A stretch of 29,668 nt of DNA from Eubacterium sp. CAG:251 (GTDB lineage: Bacteria > Bacillota > Clostridia > Oscillospirales > Acutalibacteraceae). Below are positions 1-8,350 of this stretch, one piece after another. Under the pieces are notes generated by a model, which was not told where the DNA came from, ran no database searches, and saw only the letters and a program-made list of their open reading frames with translations. Numbering within the stretch: the first letter of the stretch is position 1; each line of letters begins with the position of its first letter. Where the stretch lies: contig FR889160.1 of the NCBI GenBank assembly GCA_000436835.1, positions 1-29,668 on the forward strand. The letters run 5' to 3'. The translations under genes and the position numbers were made by a program.

Positions 1-42
1 TTTTATAGCACGGCACGGTTTAGCCACTTTATCGACAGTCTG

Positions 43-80
43 AATGGGTTACCAAATATAAGGTAACCCATTATTTTTTT
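43..80 (+). terminator. Intrinsic terminator for a plus-strand gene left of the window
   Basis: An 11-bp perfect stem (43-53 pairing with 62-72, AATGGGTTACC) with an 8-nt loop is followed on the plus strand by a run of T at 74-80. The T-run is on the plus side only, so the hairpin is best placed to end a convergent transcript arriving from the left. It may also stop the maltodextrin operon, which ends at 80, but without a U-tract on that strand. Confidence 0.75.
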
Positions 81-2425
81 TACAGCTTATTGATTTTCCA
101 TATATTCTTTGAATAATCCTCTATTGTTCTGTCAGACGAAAAGAACCCTGCGGCACAGGTATTTCTAAAGCATTTTTCAGCAAAGGCATATTTATCCTTA
201 TAATCAAGATTAAGTCTAAGCTTAGCCTTCAAAAACGGCTCAAAATCAAGCAAAAGATAATAATTATCCGCCTTATGCCAAGATGCGCCCTCTAAAAGCG
301 AGTTATACAGCTGCCTAAAGATACCCGTATTATTATCACTGAACGTTCCGTCAACAAGAGTATCAAGGCATCTTTTAACCTTAGGATTTGAATTATAAAT
401 TTTCCTTGGTTCATAGGTGTCTTTTATTTTATTAATTTCCTCTACCCTTGCACCGAAAATATAATTATTTTCCTCCCCTGCTCTTTCAACTATTTCAATA
501 TTTGCACCATCAAAAGTACCAAGGGTGACAGCACCGTTTAGCATAAATTTCATATTGCCCGTTCCTGATGCTTCCGTACCTGCCGTTGAAATTTGTTCTG
601 ACACATCTGAGGCAGGAATTATTTTTTCTGCATAAGAAACGCTGTAATCGCTCACAAAAATAATTTTAATAAATTGACTTACGTATTCGTCTGCTTCAAC
701 AAGCCTTTTGACCTCGTTAATAAGCTTAATTATCCCCTTTGCCCTGTCATAACCCGGAGCCGCCTTTGCGCCGAAAATGAATACGGTCGGGGTAAAATCA
801 TTTAAACTTTTTTCCTTAATTTCAAAATAAAGTTCAAGAATAACAAGGATATTCAAAAGCTGACGTTTATACTCGTGAAGCCTTTTTATTTGGGAGTCAA
901 CAATAAAATCGGGTGAAAAAGAATCGCCGTCTTTTAAACGAATATAGTTTGCAAGTTTCTTTTTGTTTTCTTTTTTAATTTCGATAAATCTCTCTAAAAC
1001 ATCTTTATTTTGAGCAAATTTTTCAAGCTCTTTTAATCGGGATAAATCGTTAATCCACTCATCACTTCCCAAAAGTTCGGTGATAAGAGCACTGTATTCA
1101 GGATTGCAAAGGCGAAGAAACCTTCGTTGAGTAATTCCGTTTGTTTTATTCTGAAATTTATCGGGATAGATTTCAAAAAATGACGGTAATACGCTTTGCT
1201 TCAAAAGCTTTGTGTGAAGTTCGGCTACCCCGTTGATATATTTGCATACATAGCAGGCAAGATACGCCATATTAACAGTGCCGTCTTGAATGATTTGCAT
1301 ATTCGGTTTATCAAAATCGCCTTTTGAAAGCTCCTCTGACTGTCTTTTATCAATACCGATGATAATTCTCGCAATATCAGGGCAAACGCTGTCAATAAGC
1401 TTTAAATCCCATTTTTCAAGAGCTTCCGGCATAATTGTATGATTTGTATAATTAAAAACATCATGGCAGATATTAAGTGCGTAGTCAAAATCGCAACCGT
1501 CAAGAGTAAGAAGTCTTATAAGTTCGGGGATTGCGACAACAGGATGAGTATCATTAAGCTGAATTGTAATATATTGCGAAAAATGATTATAATCGTCACA
1601 TTGGTATTTTTTATATTTCTTAATAATATCCTGCAAGGAAGCGCTTGTGAAAAAATACTGCTGTTTAAATCTGAGTTTTTTGCCTTCTAATGTTGAATCG
1701 TTTGGATATAGAAGCCTTGAAATATTCTCTGCATTATTTTTTTCTTCAAGTGATTTTGTATACTTTTGCTCACTGAACAGTGCAAAATCAAATTCATTTA
1801 TGCTTTTGCACTGCCAAAGGCGCAGAGTTGAAAATTTACGAGTTTTAAAAGATATAATCGGCATATCATAAGGCACTGCCCAGACGTCACCGTCGCTAAA
1901 ACCGACCTTAACCTTATCACCTTTGCAAGGTACGCACCAAGGGTCATTATATTCAAAAGAATTATATATCTTTTCAATTTGAAAACCGTTTTCAATTTCC
2001 TGCTTAAAAAGGCCGAAACGATACTTAATACCGTAGCCGTCAAGCGCTACATTAAGATTTGCGGCGCTGTCCAAAAAACAAGCGGCAAGCCTGCCTAAAC
2101 CTCCGTTACCGAGAGGCTCGTCGGGCAATGCTTCAAATTCCTTAAGCGAACGTTCAAAGCCTGATAATGCCTCTTCGATTTGAGATTCAATATCAAGGCA
2201 CATCAAGTTTTTATAAACAGGTTGCCCTACAAGAAATTCGGCACTGAAATAATAGGCACGTCGAGAATTAATATGTTCTGTCATACTCTTTTGCCAATCG
2301 GGTGAAACGTTTGATATCACAAGCGTTCCCAGAACGTCATAAAGTTCGCCGACTGTGAGATTATTAACATTTTTATTATATTTTCCAAAAGCCAAAAGTT
2401 CTAATTTTTCTTTAATATTATCCAT
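80..2425 (-). CDS. glgP: Maltodextrin/glycogen phosphorylase (GT35)
   Basis: Phosphorolyses alpha-1,4-glucans to glucose-1-phosphate in the cytoplasm, using pyridoxal phosphate. The protein of 781 aa covers the normal family length of about 750-850. It has the N-terminal RRAYYFSAEFL and PLGNGGLGRLAACFLDS blocks, and near the C-terminus the PLP-lysine segment EASGTGNMKF, with the lysine at about residue 626. I chose the ATG at 2425 because GGAAGG lies 7 nt upstream; a GTG two codons earlier would lie on top of that site. The ATG overlaps the malQ stop by 8 nt (ATGGATAA), so the two are probably translationally coupled. It is the last gene of the maltodextrin operon. glgP and malP cannot be separated by sequence alone; the context favours dextrins delivered by the ABC importer and MalQ over storage glycogen only. 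Confidence 0.95.
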   Translation of the reverse strand: MDNIKEKLELLAFGKYNKNVNNLTVGELYDVLGTLVISNVSPDWQKSMTEHINSRRAYYFSAEFLVGQPVYKNLMCLDIESQIEEALSGFERSLKEFEALPDEPLGNGGLGRLAACFLDSAANLNVALDGYGIKYRFGLFKQEIENGFQIEKIYNSFEYNDPWCVPCKGDKVKVGFSDGDVWAVPYDMPIISFKTRKFSTLRLWQCKSINEFDFALFSEQKYTKSLEEKNNAENISRLLYPNDSTLEGKKLRFKQQYFFTSASLQDIIKKYKKYQCDDYNHFSQYITIQLNDTHPVVAIPELIRLLTLDGCDFDYALNICHDVFNYTNHTIMPEALEKWDLKLIDSVCPDIARIIIGIDKRQSEELSKGDFDKPNMQIIQDGTVNMAYLACYVCKYINGVAELHTKLLKQSVLPSFFEIYPDKFQNKTNGITQRRFLRLCNPEYSALITELLGSDEWINDLSRLKELEKFAQNKDVLERFIEIKKENKKKLANYIRLKDGDSFSPDFIVDSQIKRLHEYKRQLLNILVILELYFEIKEKSLNDFTPTVFIFGAKAAPGYDRAKGIIKLINEVKRLVEADEYVSQFIKIIFVSDYSVSYAEKIIPASDVSEQISTAGTEASGTGNMKFMLNGAVTLGTFDGANIEIVERAGEENNYIFGARVEEINKIKDTYEPRKIYNSNPKVKRCLDTLVDGTFSDNNTGIFRQLYNSLLEGASWHKADNYYLLLDFEPFLKAKLRLNLDYKDKYAFAEKCFRNTCAAGFFSSDRTIEDYSKNIWKINKL

Positions 2426-3911
2426 TAACACACCTTCCGCTTTTCTTAGTAATATCTAAAAGTTTATTTGCAAGAGATGAGGTTAAATCATCTTTACTCA
2501 TTCGCCATTTCCAATTTTCTCCCATTGTTGACGGGGTGTTCATACGTGCCTCGCTGCCTAAACAAAGCAAATCTTGCATAGTCAAAATACAAGTATTTGC
2601 GTTTGAATTCATAGCGCACTCGTTCATTTTATCAACTAAATCAAATTTATCCTTTGCTCCAAGATAACGCATAGCATAAGCCACGTCTTTTTTATCGGCA
2701 GTATTGCACCAACCCAAAACAGTATCATTGTCGTGAGTGCCTGTATAAACAACGTTATTTTTTTCAAAATCGTCAGGCAATGATTTACCGTTATCGTCCC
2801 TTGAATCAAAGGAAAACTGAAGCACCTTCATACCCGGAAAGCCTGTATATTTAAGAAGTTCATCAACCTCTTTCGTTAAAAATCCGAGATTTTCAGCGAT
2901 AATCTTATTCTTAAATTCCTTAGGCAAAGCGTCAAAAAATGATTTTCCGCCGCCCTTGCGCCACAAGCCCTTGCGTGCCGTATTACTGCCTGCTTTTACG
3001 CTGTAATATGATTCAAATCCTCGAAAATGGTCGATACGAACTATATCGTAAATCTTGAAACTTTGATTAAGTCTTTCAATCCACCAAGAATACTTTTGCT
3101 TTTTAAGTTTTTTCCAATCATATACGGGATTACCCCAAAGCTGTCCGTCAGGTGAAAAGCAGTCAGGCGGACATCCTGCAAGTTCGCTTGCTTTTAATTC
3201 AGAATTAAGTTTAAATATTTCCTTATTTGCCCATACATCTGCACTGTCATTTGCGACATAAATGGGCATATCACCTATTATTGATATTCCTCGTTTATTA
3301 GCATATTTCTTAATTGCCTGCCACTGCGAAAAAAGAAAATACTGAATCATTTTATAATAAAGAATTCTGTCTTTACATATTTCTTTAAATTCCTCAACGG
3401 CAAATATTTCACGATACTTAATATCATCATTCCAATAATAAAAAGGTTCTGCGCCGAAATAATCCTTAACAGCACAAAAAAGCGAATAATCACCAAGCCA
3501 AGAAAGATTTTCTTTACAAAACAAATTAAAATCGTTTGGGATATTGCGTTTAAATCTGTCAAATGCTTTATAAAGTACCCTGTGCCTGTTTGTATATAAC
3601 AAAGAGTAATCCACCTTGTTTTTATCTTTAAACCATTCTATATCTTCAAACTCTTCTTTTTTCAGCAATTCAAGACGGCACAGGGCATCTAAATCAATAA
3701 AATACTCGTTAAGCGCAAAGGTGGAAATACTCTGATAAGGCGAGTCGCCTATTGTTGTCGGGCAAAGCGGCAAAATCTGCCAATAGGTTTGACCTGCTGC
3801 TTGCAAGAAATCGACAAAATCATAAGCGCATTTATCAAAGCAACCTATTCCGTATTTTGACGGCAGAGATGAAATATGAAGCAGCACACCGCTTGCTCTT
3901 TCATTAAGCAT
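2418..3911 (-). CDS. malQ: 4-alpha-glucanotransferase (amylomaltase, GH77)
   Basis: Transfers alpha-1,4-glucan segments between maltodextrins, releasing glucose and making longer chains for the phosphorylase. The protein is 497 aa, the usual bacterial amylomaltase length. GH77 catalytic blocks appear in order: the nucleophile region DIVRIDHFRGF, the acid/base region IIAENLG, and THDNDTVLGW with the third carboxylate. The N-terminus has the family's GVLLHISSLPSKYGIG block. The ATG has AAGGA about 10 nt upstream. It lies 15 nt downstream of the ATPase gene and overlaps the phosphorylase start by 8 nt, so it sits inside one transcription unit. Confidence 0.96.
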   Translation of the reverse strand: MLNERASGVLLHISSLPSKYGIGCFDKCAYDFVDFLQAAGQTYWQILPLCPTTIGDSPYQSISTFALNEYFIDLDALCRLELLKKEEFEDIEWFKDKNKVDYSLLYTNRHRVLYKAFDRFKRNIPNDFNLFCKENLSWLGDYSLFCAVKDYFGAEPFYYWNDDIKYREIFAVEEFKEICKDRILYYKMIQYFLFSQWQAIKKYANKRGISIIGDMPIYVANDSADVWANKEIFKLNSELKASELAGCPPDCFSPDGQLWGNPVYDWKKLKKQKYSWWIERLNQSFKIYDIVRIDHFRGFESYYSVKAGSNTARKGLWRKGGGKSFFDALPKEFKNKIIAENLGFLTKEVDELLKYTGFPGMKVLQFSFDSRDDNGKSLPDDFEKNNVVYTGTHDNDTVLGWCNTADKKDVAYAMRYLGAKDKFDLVDKMNECAMNSNANTCILTMQDLLCLGSEARMNTPSTMGENWKWRMSKDDLTSSLANKLLDITKKSGRCVNG

Positions 3912-3926
3912 TTTGTTCAGTCCTTT

Positions 3927-5039
3927 TCAGTCACAAATCAGAAGTTCGCTTTCAGGGTCGAATAAATGAACTTTTTCCGTGTCGATATAAAGTTTAACGC
4001 TGTCGCCTGAGGAAATATTTGTATCACTTCTGACCTTGGCAATTATTTCTTTATCGTTAATTGATGAATAGATATAGACCTCACTGCCCATCATTTCCGC
4101 TAAGTCGGCTTTGAGTGTAATTTCATTTTGCTTGTTTTCAAGTGCATAACTTGAATTTATATGCATATCCTCACATCTTATACCGTAAACAATAGGCTTG
4201 CCGACATATTTTTTTACATTCTCGTTTTCCTGCATTCGCAAAGGAAGAGGGACGGTAATATCGTCAACAAGTGCACAAAGCTCTCCCGAACAAGTAATTA
4301 TTGTTGCGTCGATAAAATTGATTTGAGGCGTACCTATAAAACCTGCTACGAACATATTGCAAGGGTGATTATACAGATTTGACGGAGTATCAAATTGTTG
4401 AACGACGCCGTCTTTCATTACAACTATTCTGTCTGCCATAGTCATAGCTTCCGTTTGGTCGTGGGTTACATAAATAAATGTTGTTTCAAGCCTTTTATGA
4501 AGCAGTGCAATTTGAGAGCGCATTTGGGTGCGAAGCTTTGCGTCAAGATTAGAAAGCGGTTCATCAAGCAGAAATGCGCAAGGATTTCTTACCATTGCCC
4601 TGCCGAGTGCAACTCTTTGCCTTTGACCGCCGGAAAGTGCCTTTGGCTTACGATTTAAATACGGCTCAAGTTCGAGAATTTTTGCCGCCTGCCTGACCTT
4701 TTTATCTATAACATCCTTAGGTTCTTTGCGAAGCTTAAGCGCAAATGCCATATTTTTATAAACAGTCATATGAGGATACAGCGCATAGCTTTGAAAAACC
4801 ATCGCAATATCTCTGTCTTTCGGCGGAATATTATTTACCGTTTTACCGCCTATAATAAGTTCACCCGAAGAAATATCCTCAAGCCCGGCTATCATACGAA
4901 GTGTTGTCGATTTGCCGCAGCCGGACGGGCCTACAAATATAACAAATTCCTTGTCTTTAATTTCAAGATTTAAGTCAGGGATAACGGTTACACCGTCATC
5001 AAAGGTTTTTACTATATGATTTAAGGTAATTGACGCCAC
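3927..5039 (-). CDS. msmK: Carbohydrate ABC importer ATPase, MsmK/UgpC/MalK type
   Basis: Energises sugar import by the two permeases encoded just upstream. The 370-aa protein has Walker A GPSGCGKST (37-45), a Q-loop VFQSYALYPHM, signature LSGGQRQRVALGRA (from 135), Walker B AFLLDEPLSNLDAK (D159/E160), the H-loop THDQTEAM, and a C-terminal regulatory OB/TOBE region of about 130 residues typical of MalK/UgpC proteins. Translation starts at GTG; AAAGGAG is 8 nt upstream and no ATG fits. In many Firmicutes one MsmK serves several sugar importers from a separate locus; here it is inside the operon. Whether it also serves others cannot be read from this window. Confidence 0.95.
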   Translation of the reverse strand: MASITLNHIVKTFDDGVTVIPDLNLEIKDKEFVIFVGPSGCGKSTTLRMIAGLEDISSGELIIGGKTVNNIPPKDRDIAMVFQSYALYPHMTVYKNMAFALKLRKEPKDVIDKKVRQAAKILELEPYLNRKPKALSGGQRQRVALGRAMVRNPCAFLLDEPLSNLDAKLRTQMRSQIALLHKRLETTFIYVTHDQTEAMTMADRIVVMKDGVVQQFDTPSNLYNHPCNMFVAGFIGTPQINFIDATIITCSGELCALVDDITVPLPLRMQENENVKKYVGKPIVYGIRCEDMHINSSYALENKQNEITLKADLAEMMGSEVYIYSSINDKEIIAKVRSDTNISSGDSVKLYIDTEKVHLFDPESELLICD

Positions 5040-5057
5040 TGAAAAAACTCCTTTAAA

Positions 5058-5897
5058 TTATCCTTTAACTGCGCCTGCAACAACGCCTTTTATAATATAT
5101 TTTTGGCAAAAAATATAGAAAATAATTATTGGCACAATCGCAAGCACAAGCATTGCCATAAAGCCGCCGTAATCGGTTGAGCCGTAAGCACCCTGCATTG
5201 CAAGCTGAATGGCAACGGGGATTGTTTTTTTATCAGAGCCTAAAACAAGATAAGGTAAAAGATAATCGTTCCAAATCCACATAGTATTGAGTATTGCAAC
5301 CGTGATTGCCGTGGGTTTAAGCATAGGAAAAACAACAGTAAAAAAAGCTTGAATGGGAGATGCGCCGTCTATCATTGCCGCTTCTTCTATTTCCAGGGGA
5401 ATACTTTTAATAAAGCCGCAAAGCATAAAGACGGAAAGTCCTGCACCAAAACCGAGATAGACAAAGGTTATGCCGAAAATATTATCAAGATTTGCACGGT
5501 TTGTAACATACGTCATTGTATACATAACCATTTGGAAAGGAACAATCATACTGAAAACGAGCATATAATAAATCCCTTTTGTTATTTTTGAATTTGACCT
5601 GACGATATACCAAGCCGCCATTGAAGCAAAGAGAACTATTAATATAACGCTTACAACAGTAATAAAAAGGGAGCGTAAAAAAGCCGAGAAAAAATCAGAC
5701 GATGTAACGCCGTTAATATAGTTTTCAAGAGCAACAAAAGTTTCGGCGTTTGGCAATTTAAGCGGTTGACTTGAAATATAAATTCGAGATTTAAACGAAT
5801 TAATAATCACAATAATTATCGGCACTAAAAACAGCACGCTTAATGCAAGCAGAACAAGAAAAATAACATTATTCCCTACTCTTTTAGATTTTTTCAT
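5058..5897 (-). CDS. Carbohydrate ABC importer permease, MalG-like
   Basis: Inner-membrane subunit of a CUT1-type sugar importer. The protein of 279 aa has about six hydrophobic segments, the first right after a lysine-rich N-terminus. The EAA loop that contacts the ATPase is at about 171-192 (EEAAMIDGASP). The ATG at 5897 is chosen over the TTG one codon upstream because AGGTG lies about 8 nt before it. That ATG shares one base with the stop of the preceding permease (TGATG), which indicates coupling. The substrate is inferred from the neighbouring malQ and phosphorylase genes. Confidence 0.93.
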   Translation of the reverse strand: MKKSKRVGNNVIFLVLLALSVLFLVPIIIVIINSFKSRIYISSQPLKLPNAETFVALENYINGVTSSDFFSAFLRSLFITVVSVILIVLFASMAAWYIVRSNSKITKGIYYMLVFSMIVPFQMVMYTMTYVTNRANLDNIFGITFVYLGFGAGLSVFMLCGFIKSIPLEIEEAAMIDGASPIQAFFTVVFPMLKPTAITVAILNTMWIWNDYLLPYLVLGSDKKTIPVAIQLAMQGAYGSTDYGGFMAMLVLAIVPIIIFYIFCQKYIIKGVVAGAVKG

Positions 5898-6742
5898 CAA
5901 GCGTTCACCTCTTTACTGCTTGTTATTTTAAGCTGCAAAAATGCCAATATACCGACAATTACAAAAAATATAACCGCCTTTGCCTGACCTACACCCTGCC
6001 AACCTACTCTGCCGTAAAATGTATTATAAATATTAAGGGCAATCATTTCCGTTTCCCTTTCGGGTGCGCCGGCTGTCAGCGCCAGATTTTGGTCAAACAT
6101 TTTAAATGAATTAGTAAGGGTTAAAAACATACAAATGGTAACAGACGGCATAACCATAGGAATTTTAACCGAGAAAAGAGTTTTTAGCGGTGATGCACCA
6201 TCAATTTGAGCGGCTTCAATCAAATCATTAGGAACATTTTGAAGCCCTGCAACATAAATTACCATCATATATCCGATAAGCTGCCAATTCGTAAGAATAA
6301 CAAGTCCCCAAAAGCCGTATTCAGCCTTATATGTTATATCAACTCCAAAAGAGGAAAGAACAGCATTAATAAGCAAATTCCAAATATAGCCGAGAACTAT
6401 TCCGCCGATAAGATTAGGCATAAAAAAGACAGAGCGAAAAAGATTAGTACCTCTTATACCACGAGTTAAAAGAAGTGCCAAAATAAATGAGAAAACATTG
6501 ACCGTTATAATGCTTACTACTGTAAACAAAGCAGTAAAACCTAACGAATGAAGAAAATCACTTGATGATGTAAAAGCGTCAATATAATTTTGAAAACCTA
6601 CCCATTTTGCATCAGTTACAGTTGTAAAATCCGCAAAAGAAAGACCGACGCCCATAACAAACGGAACGGCAAAAGCAAATAAAAACGCTATTGTTATAGG
6701 CAATAAAAATATGGGAGCGTATTTTTTAATACTTCGTTTCAT
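5897..6742 (-). CDS. Carbohydrate ABC importer permease, MalF-like
   Basis: Partner permease of the same CUT1 importer. The protein of 281 aa has about six membrane segments and an EAA loop near 176-196 (EAAQIDGASP). It lacks the long extra N-terminal region of enterobacterial MalF, as is usual for Firmicutes. The ATG at 6742 is preceded by AAAGAGG at a good distance; the GTG at 6760 would place that site inside the gene. It follows the binding-protein gene by 60 nt, a gap that contains a GC-rich hairpin. Confidence 0.93.
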   Translation of the reverse strand: MKRSIKKYAPIFLLPITIAFLFAFAVPFVMGVGLSFADFTTVTDAKWVGFQNYIDAFTSSSDFLHSLGFTALFTVVSIITVNVFSFILALLLTRGIRGTNLFRSVFFMPNLIGGIVLGYIWNLLINAVLSSFGVDITYKAEYGFWGLVILTNWQLIGYMMVIYVAGLQNVPNDLIEAAQIDGASPLKTLFSVKIPMVMPSVTICMFLTLTNSFKMFDQNLALTAGAPERETEMIALNIYNTFYGRVGWQGVGQAKAVIFFVIVGILAFLQLKITSSKEVNA

Positions 6743-6771
6743 AACAGACCTCTTTTTCACTTGATATGTAC

Positions 6772-6787
6772 GGCAGGAAACCCTGCC
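6772..6787 (-). other. mRNA hairpin between binding-protein and permease genes
   Basis: GGCAGG and CCTGCC form a 6-bp, GC-rich perfect stem with a 4-nt loop in the 60-nt gap between the binding-protein stop and the first permease. No U-run follows on the minus strand, so a true terminator is unlikely. The position suits an RNA-stabilising or partial-attenuation element that keeps binding protein in excess over permeases, but this role is inferred. Confidence 0.5.
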
Positions 6788-6802
6788 TAAAGAAGTAATA
6801 TT

Positions 6803-8206
6803 TTATGATTTTGAAGCATTTGCTTCCTTTTCCCAATCCTTAACTACGTCAGATTTAACCTCATCCCATGATTTATTACCCTGAGCATATTTTAAAAGTG
6901 ATGAGCCGAAATTATCCTTAAAAGTTTGGGACGGAAAAACGGTGAAATACCAAGGAATTGTAGTAATGCTTTGCTTATTCATCCAATTGCTTATTTCTTT
7001 TGCAAGCGGGTCGTTTGGCACTTCGTCGTCATTAAAGGTATCAAAGGGAGCAATAAAGCCAAGGTCATCTGTTACAAATTTCTTACCCTTTTCGCTTGAA
7101 TAAAGCCAATAGATAAAGTCGTTTGCCGCCTTTTGCTCAGCCTGACTTGCCTTTGAATTGACTGCATAGTAATTTTCCGTGCCGCTGCAAAGGCCTTGTG
7201 TTTCTTCGCCTTTAACGCCTGTATAAATCGGCAAAAATTTAATATTGTTTTCTTCAACCTTATTGCCTGACACCTTGCTTATTTGGCTCCAAGCCCAATT
7301 GCCGTTTTGCACCATAGCACATTTTTCAGTAGCAAATTCAGCCATAGAATCCGTAACTGTTTTAGTGCCTGTTTTTCCTTTTTCTATAGTTGAATTATCA
7401 AGGTAGAGGTCAAAGATATTTTTAAAATTTCGAGCATATTCAAAAGTGATTTTTGAGGTGTCGTTTGATGTTAAATCAATCTTATTTTTAGTAAATTCAT
7501 AATAAATCGGCACATTTGCAAGGTGAGTTTGGTAGCGCCAATTTTCTCCTGCTTTAAGTGAGGTTGAAGCAAAAACACCGTCAATACCGAGCGCTGATTT
7601 ATTTTTTTGCATATCCTCAACAAGAGCCTTTAATTTTTCAAAGGAATTGATATCATCCATTGATTTAAAATCCGTATTTTTGTTATCAAGTTCAAAATAC
7701 TTATCGGTTATTGCTTTATTATAAATAATTCCGTACCCCTCAACGACATAGGGAATACCGTAAACCTTGCCGTCTTTTGAGGTAACTGCAAGCGATTTAT
7801 CTTTCAAGTGCTTATAAAGTTTACTGTCTGACAAGTCGGCACAATATTCTTTCCAATTCGCATAACCCTTAGGGCCGTTGATTTGAAATAACGTAGGAGC
7901 GCTCTTGGTTGACATTTTTGCAGTGAGTGTTGATTCGTATTCGTTATTTGCAGCAGTTTCAACTATTACCTTGACACCGGTTTCTTTTTCATATTCATCG
8001 GCAATTTTTTTATAAACATCGGCAACCTCCGGCTTGAAATTAAGATATCTTACCGTGACGTTTGTGACGTTTGCATTGTTTGACTTTGTTGTGCTGTTTT
8101 CAGTATTATTATTGTTGTTTTTACCGCAAGCGGCAAAGACAAGAACGCTTGAAGCAACCAAAACAGCACAAAGAAGCGCTGACACTGTTTTTTTGATAAA
8201 ACTCAT
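6803..8206 (-). CDS. Maltodextrin-type solute-binding lipoprotein
   Basis: Extracellular sugar-binding subunit of the ABC importer, anchored by lipid. The protein of 467 aa starts with a lysine-containing n-region, a hydrophobic stretch and a lipobox (VFAAC) with the modified cysteine at residue 27. An Asn/Ser/Thr-rich linker follows, then a family 1 extracellular solute-binding domain, with blocks such as GKVYGIPYVVEGYGIIYNKA in the first lobe and AMVQNGNWAW in the middle. The ATG has GGAGG 7 nt upstream. It is the first gene of the operon, transcribed away from the beta-glucosidase. The substrate, maltodextrin, is inferred from malQ and the phosphorylase downstream. Confidence 0.93.
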   Translation of the reverse strand: MSFIKKTVSALLCAVLVASSVLVFAACGKNNNNNTENSTTKSNNANVTNVTVRYLNFKPEVADVYKKIADEYEKETGVKVIVETAANNEYESTLTAKMSTKSAPTLFQINGPKGYANWKEYCADLSDSKLYKHLKDKSLAVTSKDGKVYGIPYVVEGYGIIYNKAITDKYFELDNKNTDFKSMDDINSFEKLKALVEDMQKNKSALGIDGVFASTSLKAGENWRYQTHLANVPIYYEFTKNKIDLTSNDTSKITFEYARNFKNIFDLYLDNSTIEKGKTGTKTVTDSMAEFATEKCAMVQNGNWAWSQISKVSGNKVEENNIKFLPIYTGVKGEETQGLCSGTENYYAVNSKASQAEQKAANDFIYWLYSSEKGKKFVTDDLGFIAPFDTFNDDEVPNDPLAKEISNWMNKQSITTIPWYFTVFPSQTFKDNFGSSLLKYAQGNKSWDEVKSDVVKDWEKEANASKS

Positions 8207-8249
8207 AAGAATTCCTCCACTTATTTTTCATTATGTTTTCAAGGATATT

Positions 8250-8268
8250 ATGTTCACATTATGAAAAT
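8250..8268. promoter_or_regulatory. Imperfect palindrome, possible operator between divergent sugar genes
   Basis: The half-sites TTCA (8253-8256) and TGAA (8262-8265) flank a 5-nt centre, with further matching bases at 8250-8251 and 8267-8268. It lies in the 144-bp divergent region, upstream of both genes. A weak minus-strand promoter candidate (TTGTAT, 18 nt, CATAAT) overlaps it. The regulator is not encoded in the window. The match is short in AT-rich DNA and could be chance. Confidence 0.25.
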
Positions 8269-8281
8269 TTATACAAAAATA

Positions 8282-8310
8282 TAGACATTGAAAATATGAT
8301 ATTGTATAAT
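8282..8310 (+). promoter_or_regulatory. Sigma-A promoter of the GH3 beta-glucosidase gene
   Basis: A -35 TAGACA (8282-8287, one mismatch) and a -10 TATAAT (8305-8310) are separated by exactly 17 nt. The start codon lies 41 nt beyond the -10, with AAGGGG at 8338-8343 as ribosome binding site. Confidence 0.7.
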
Positions 8311-8350
8311 AAAAATTGAAATAATTTTATTATTTTTAAGGGGAAAGATT

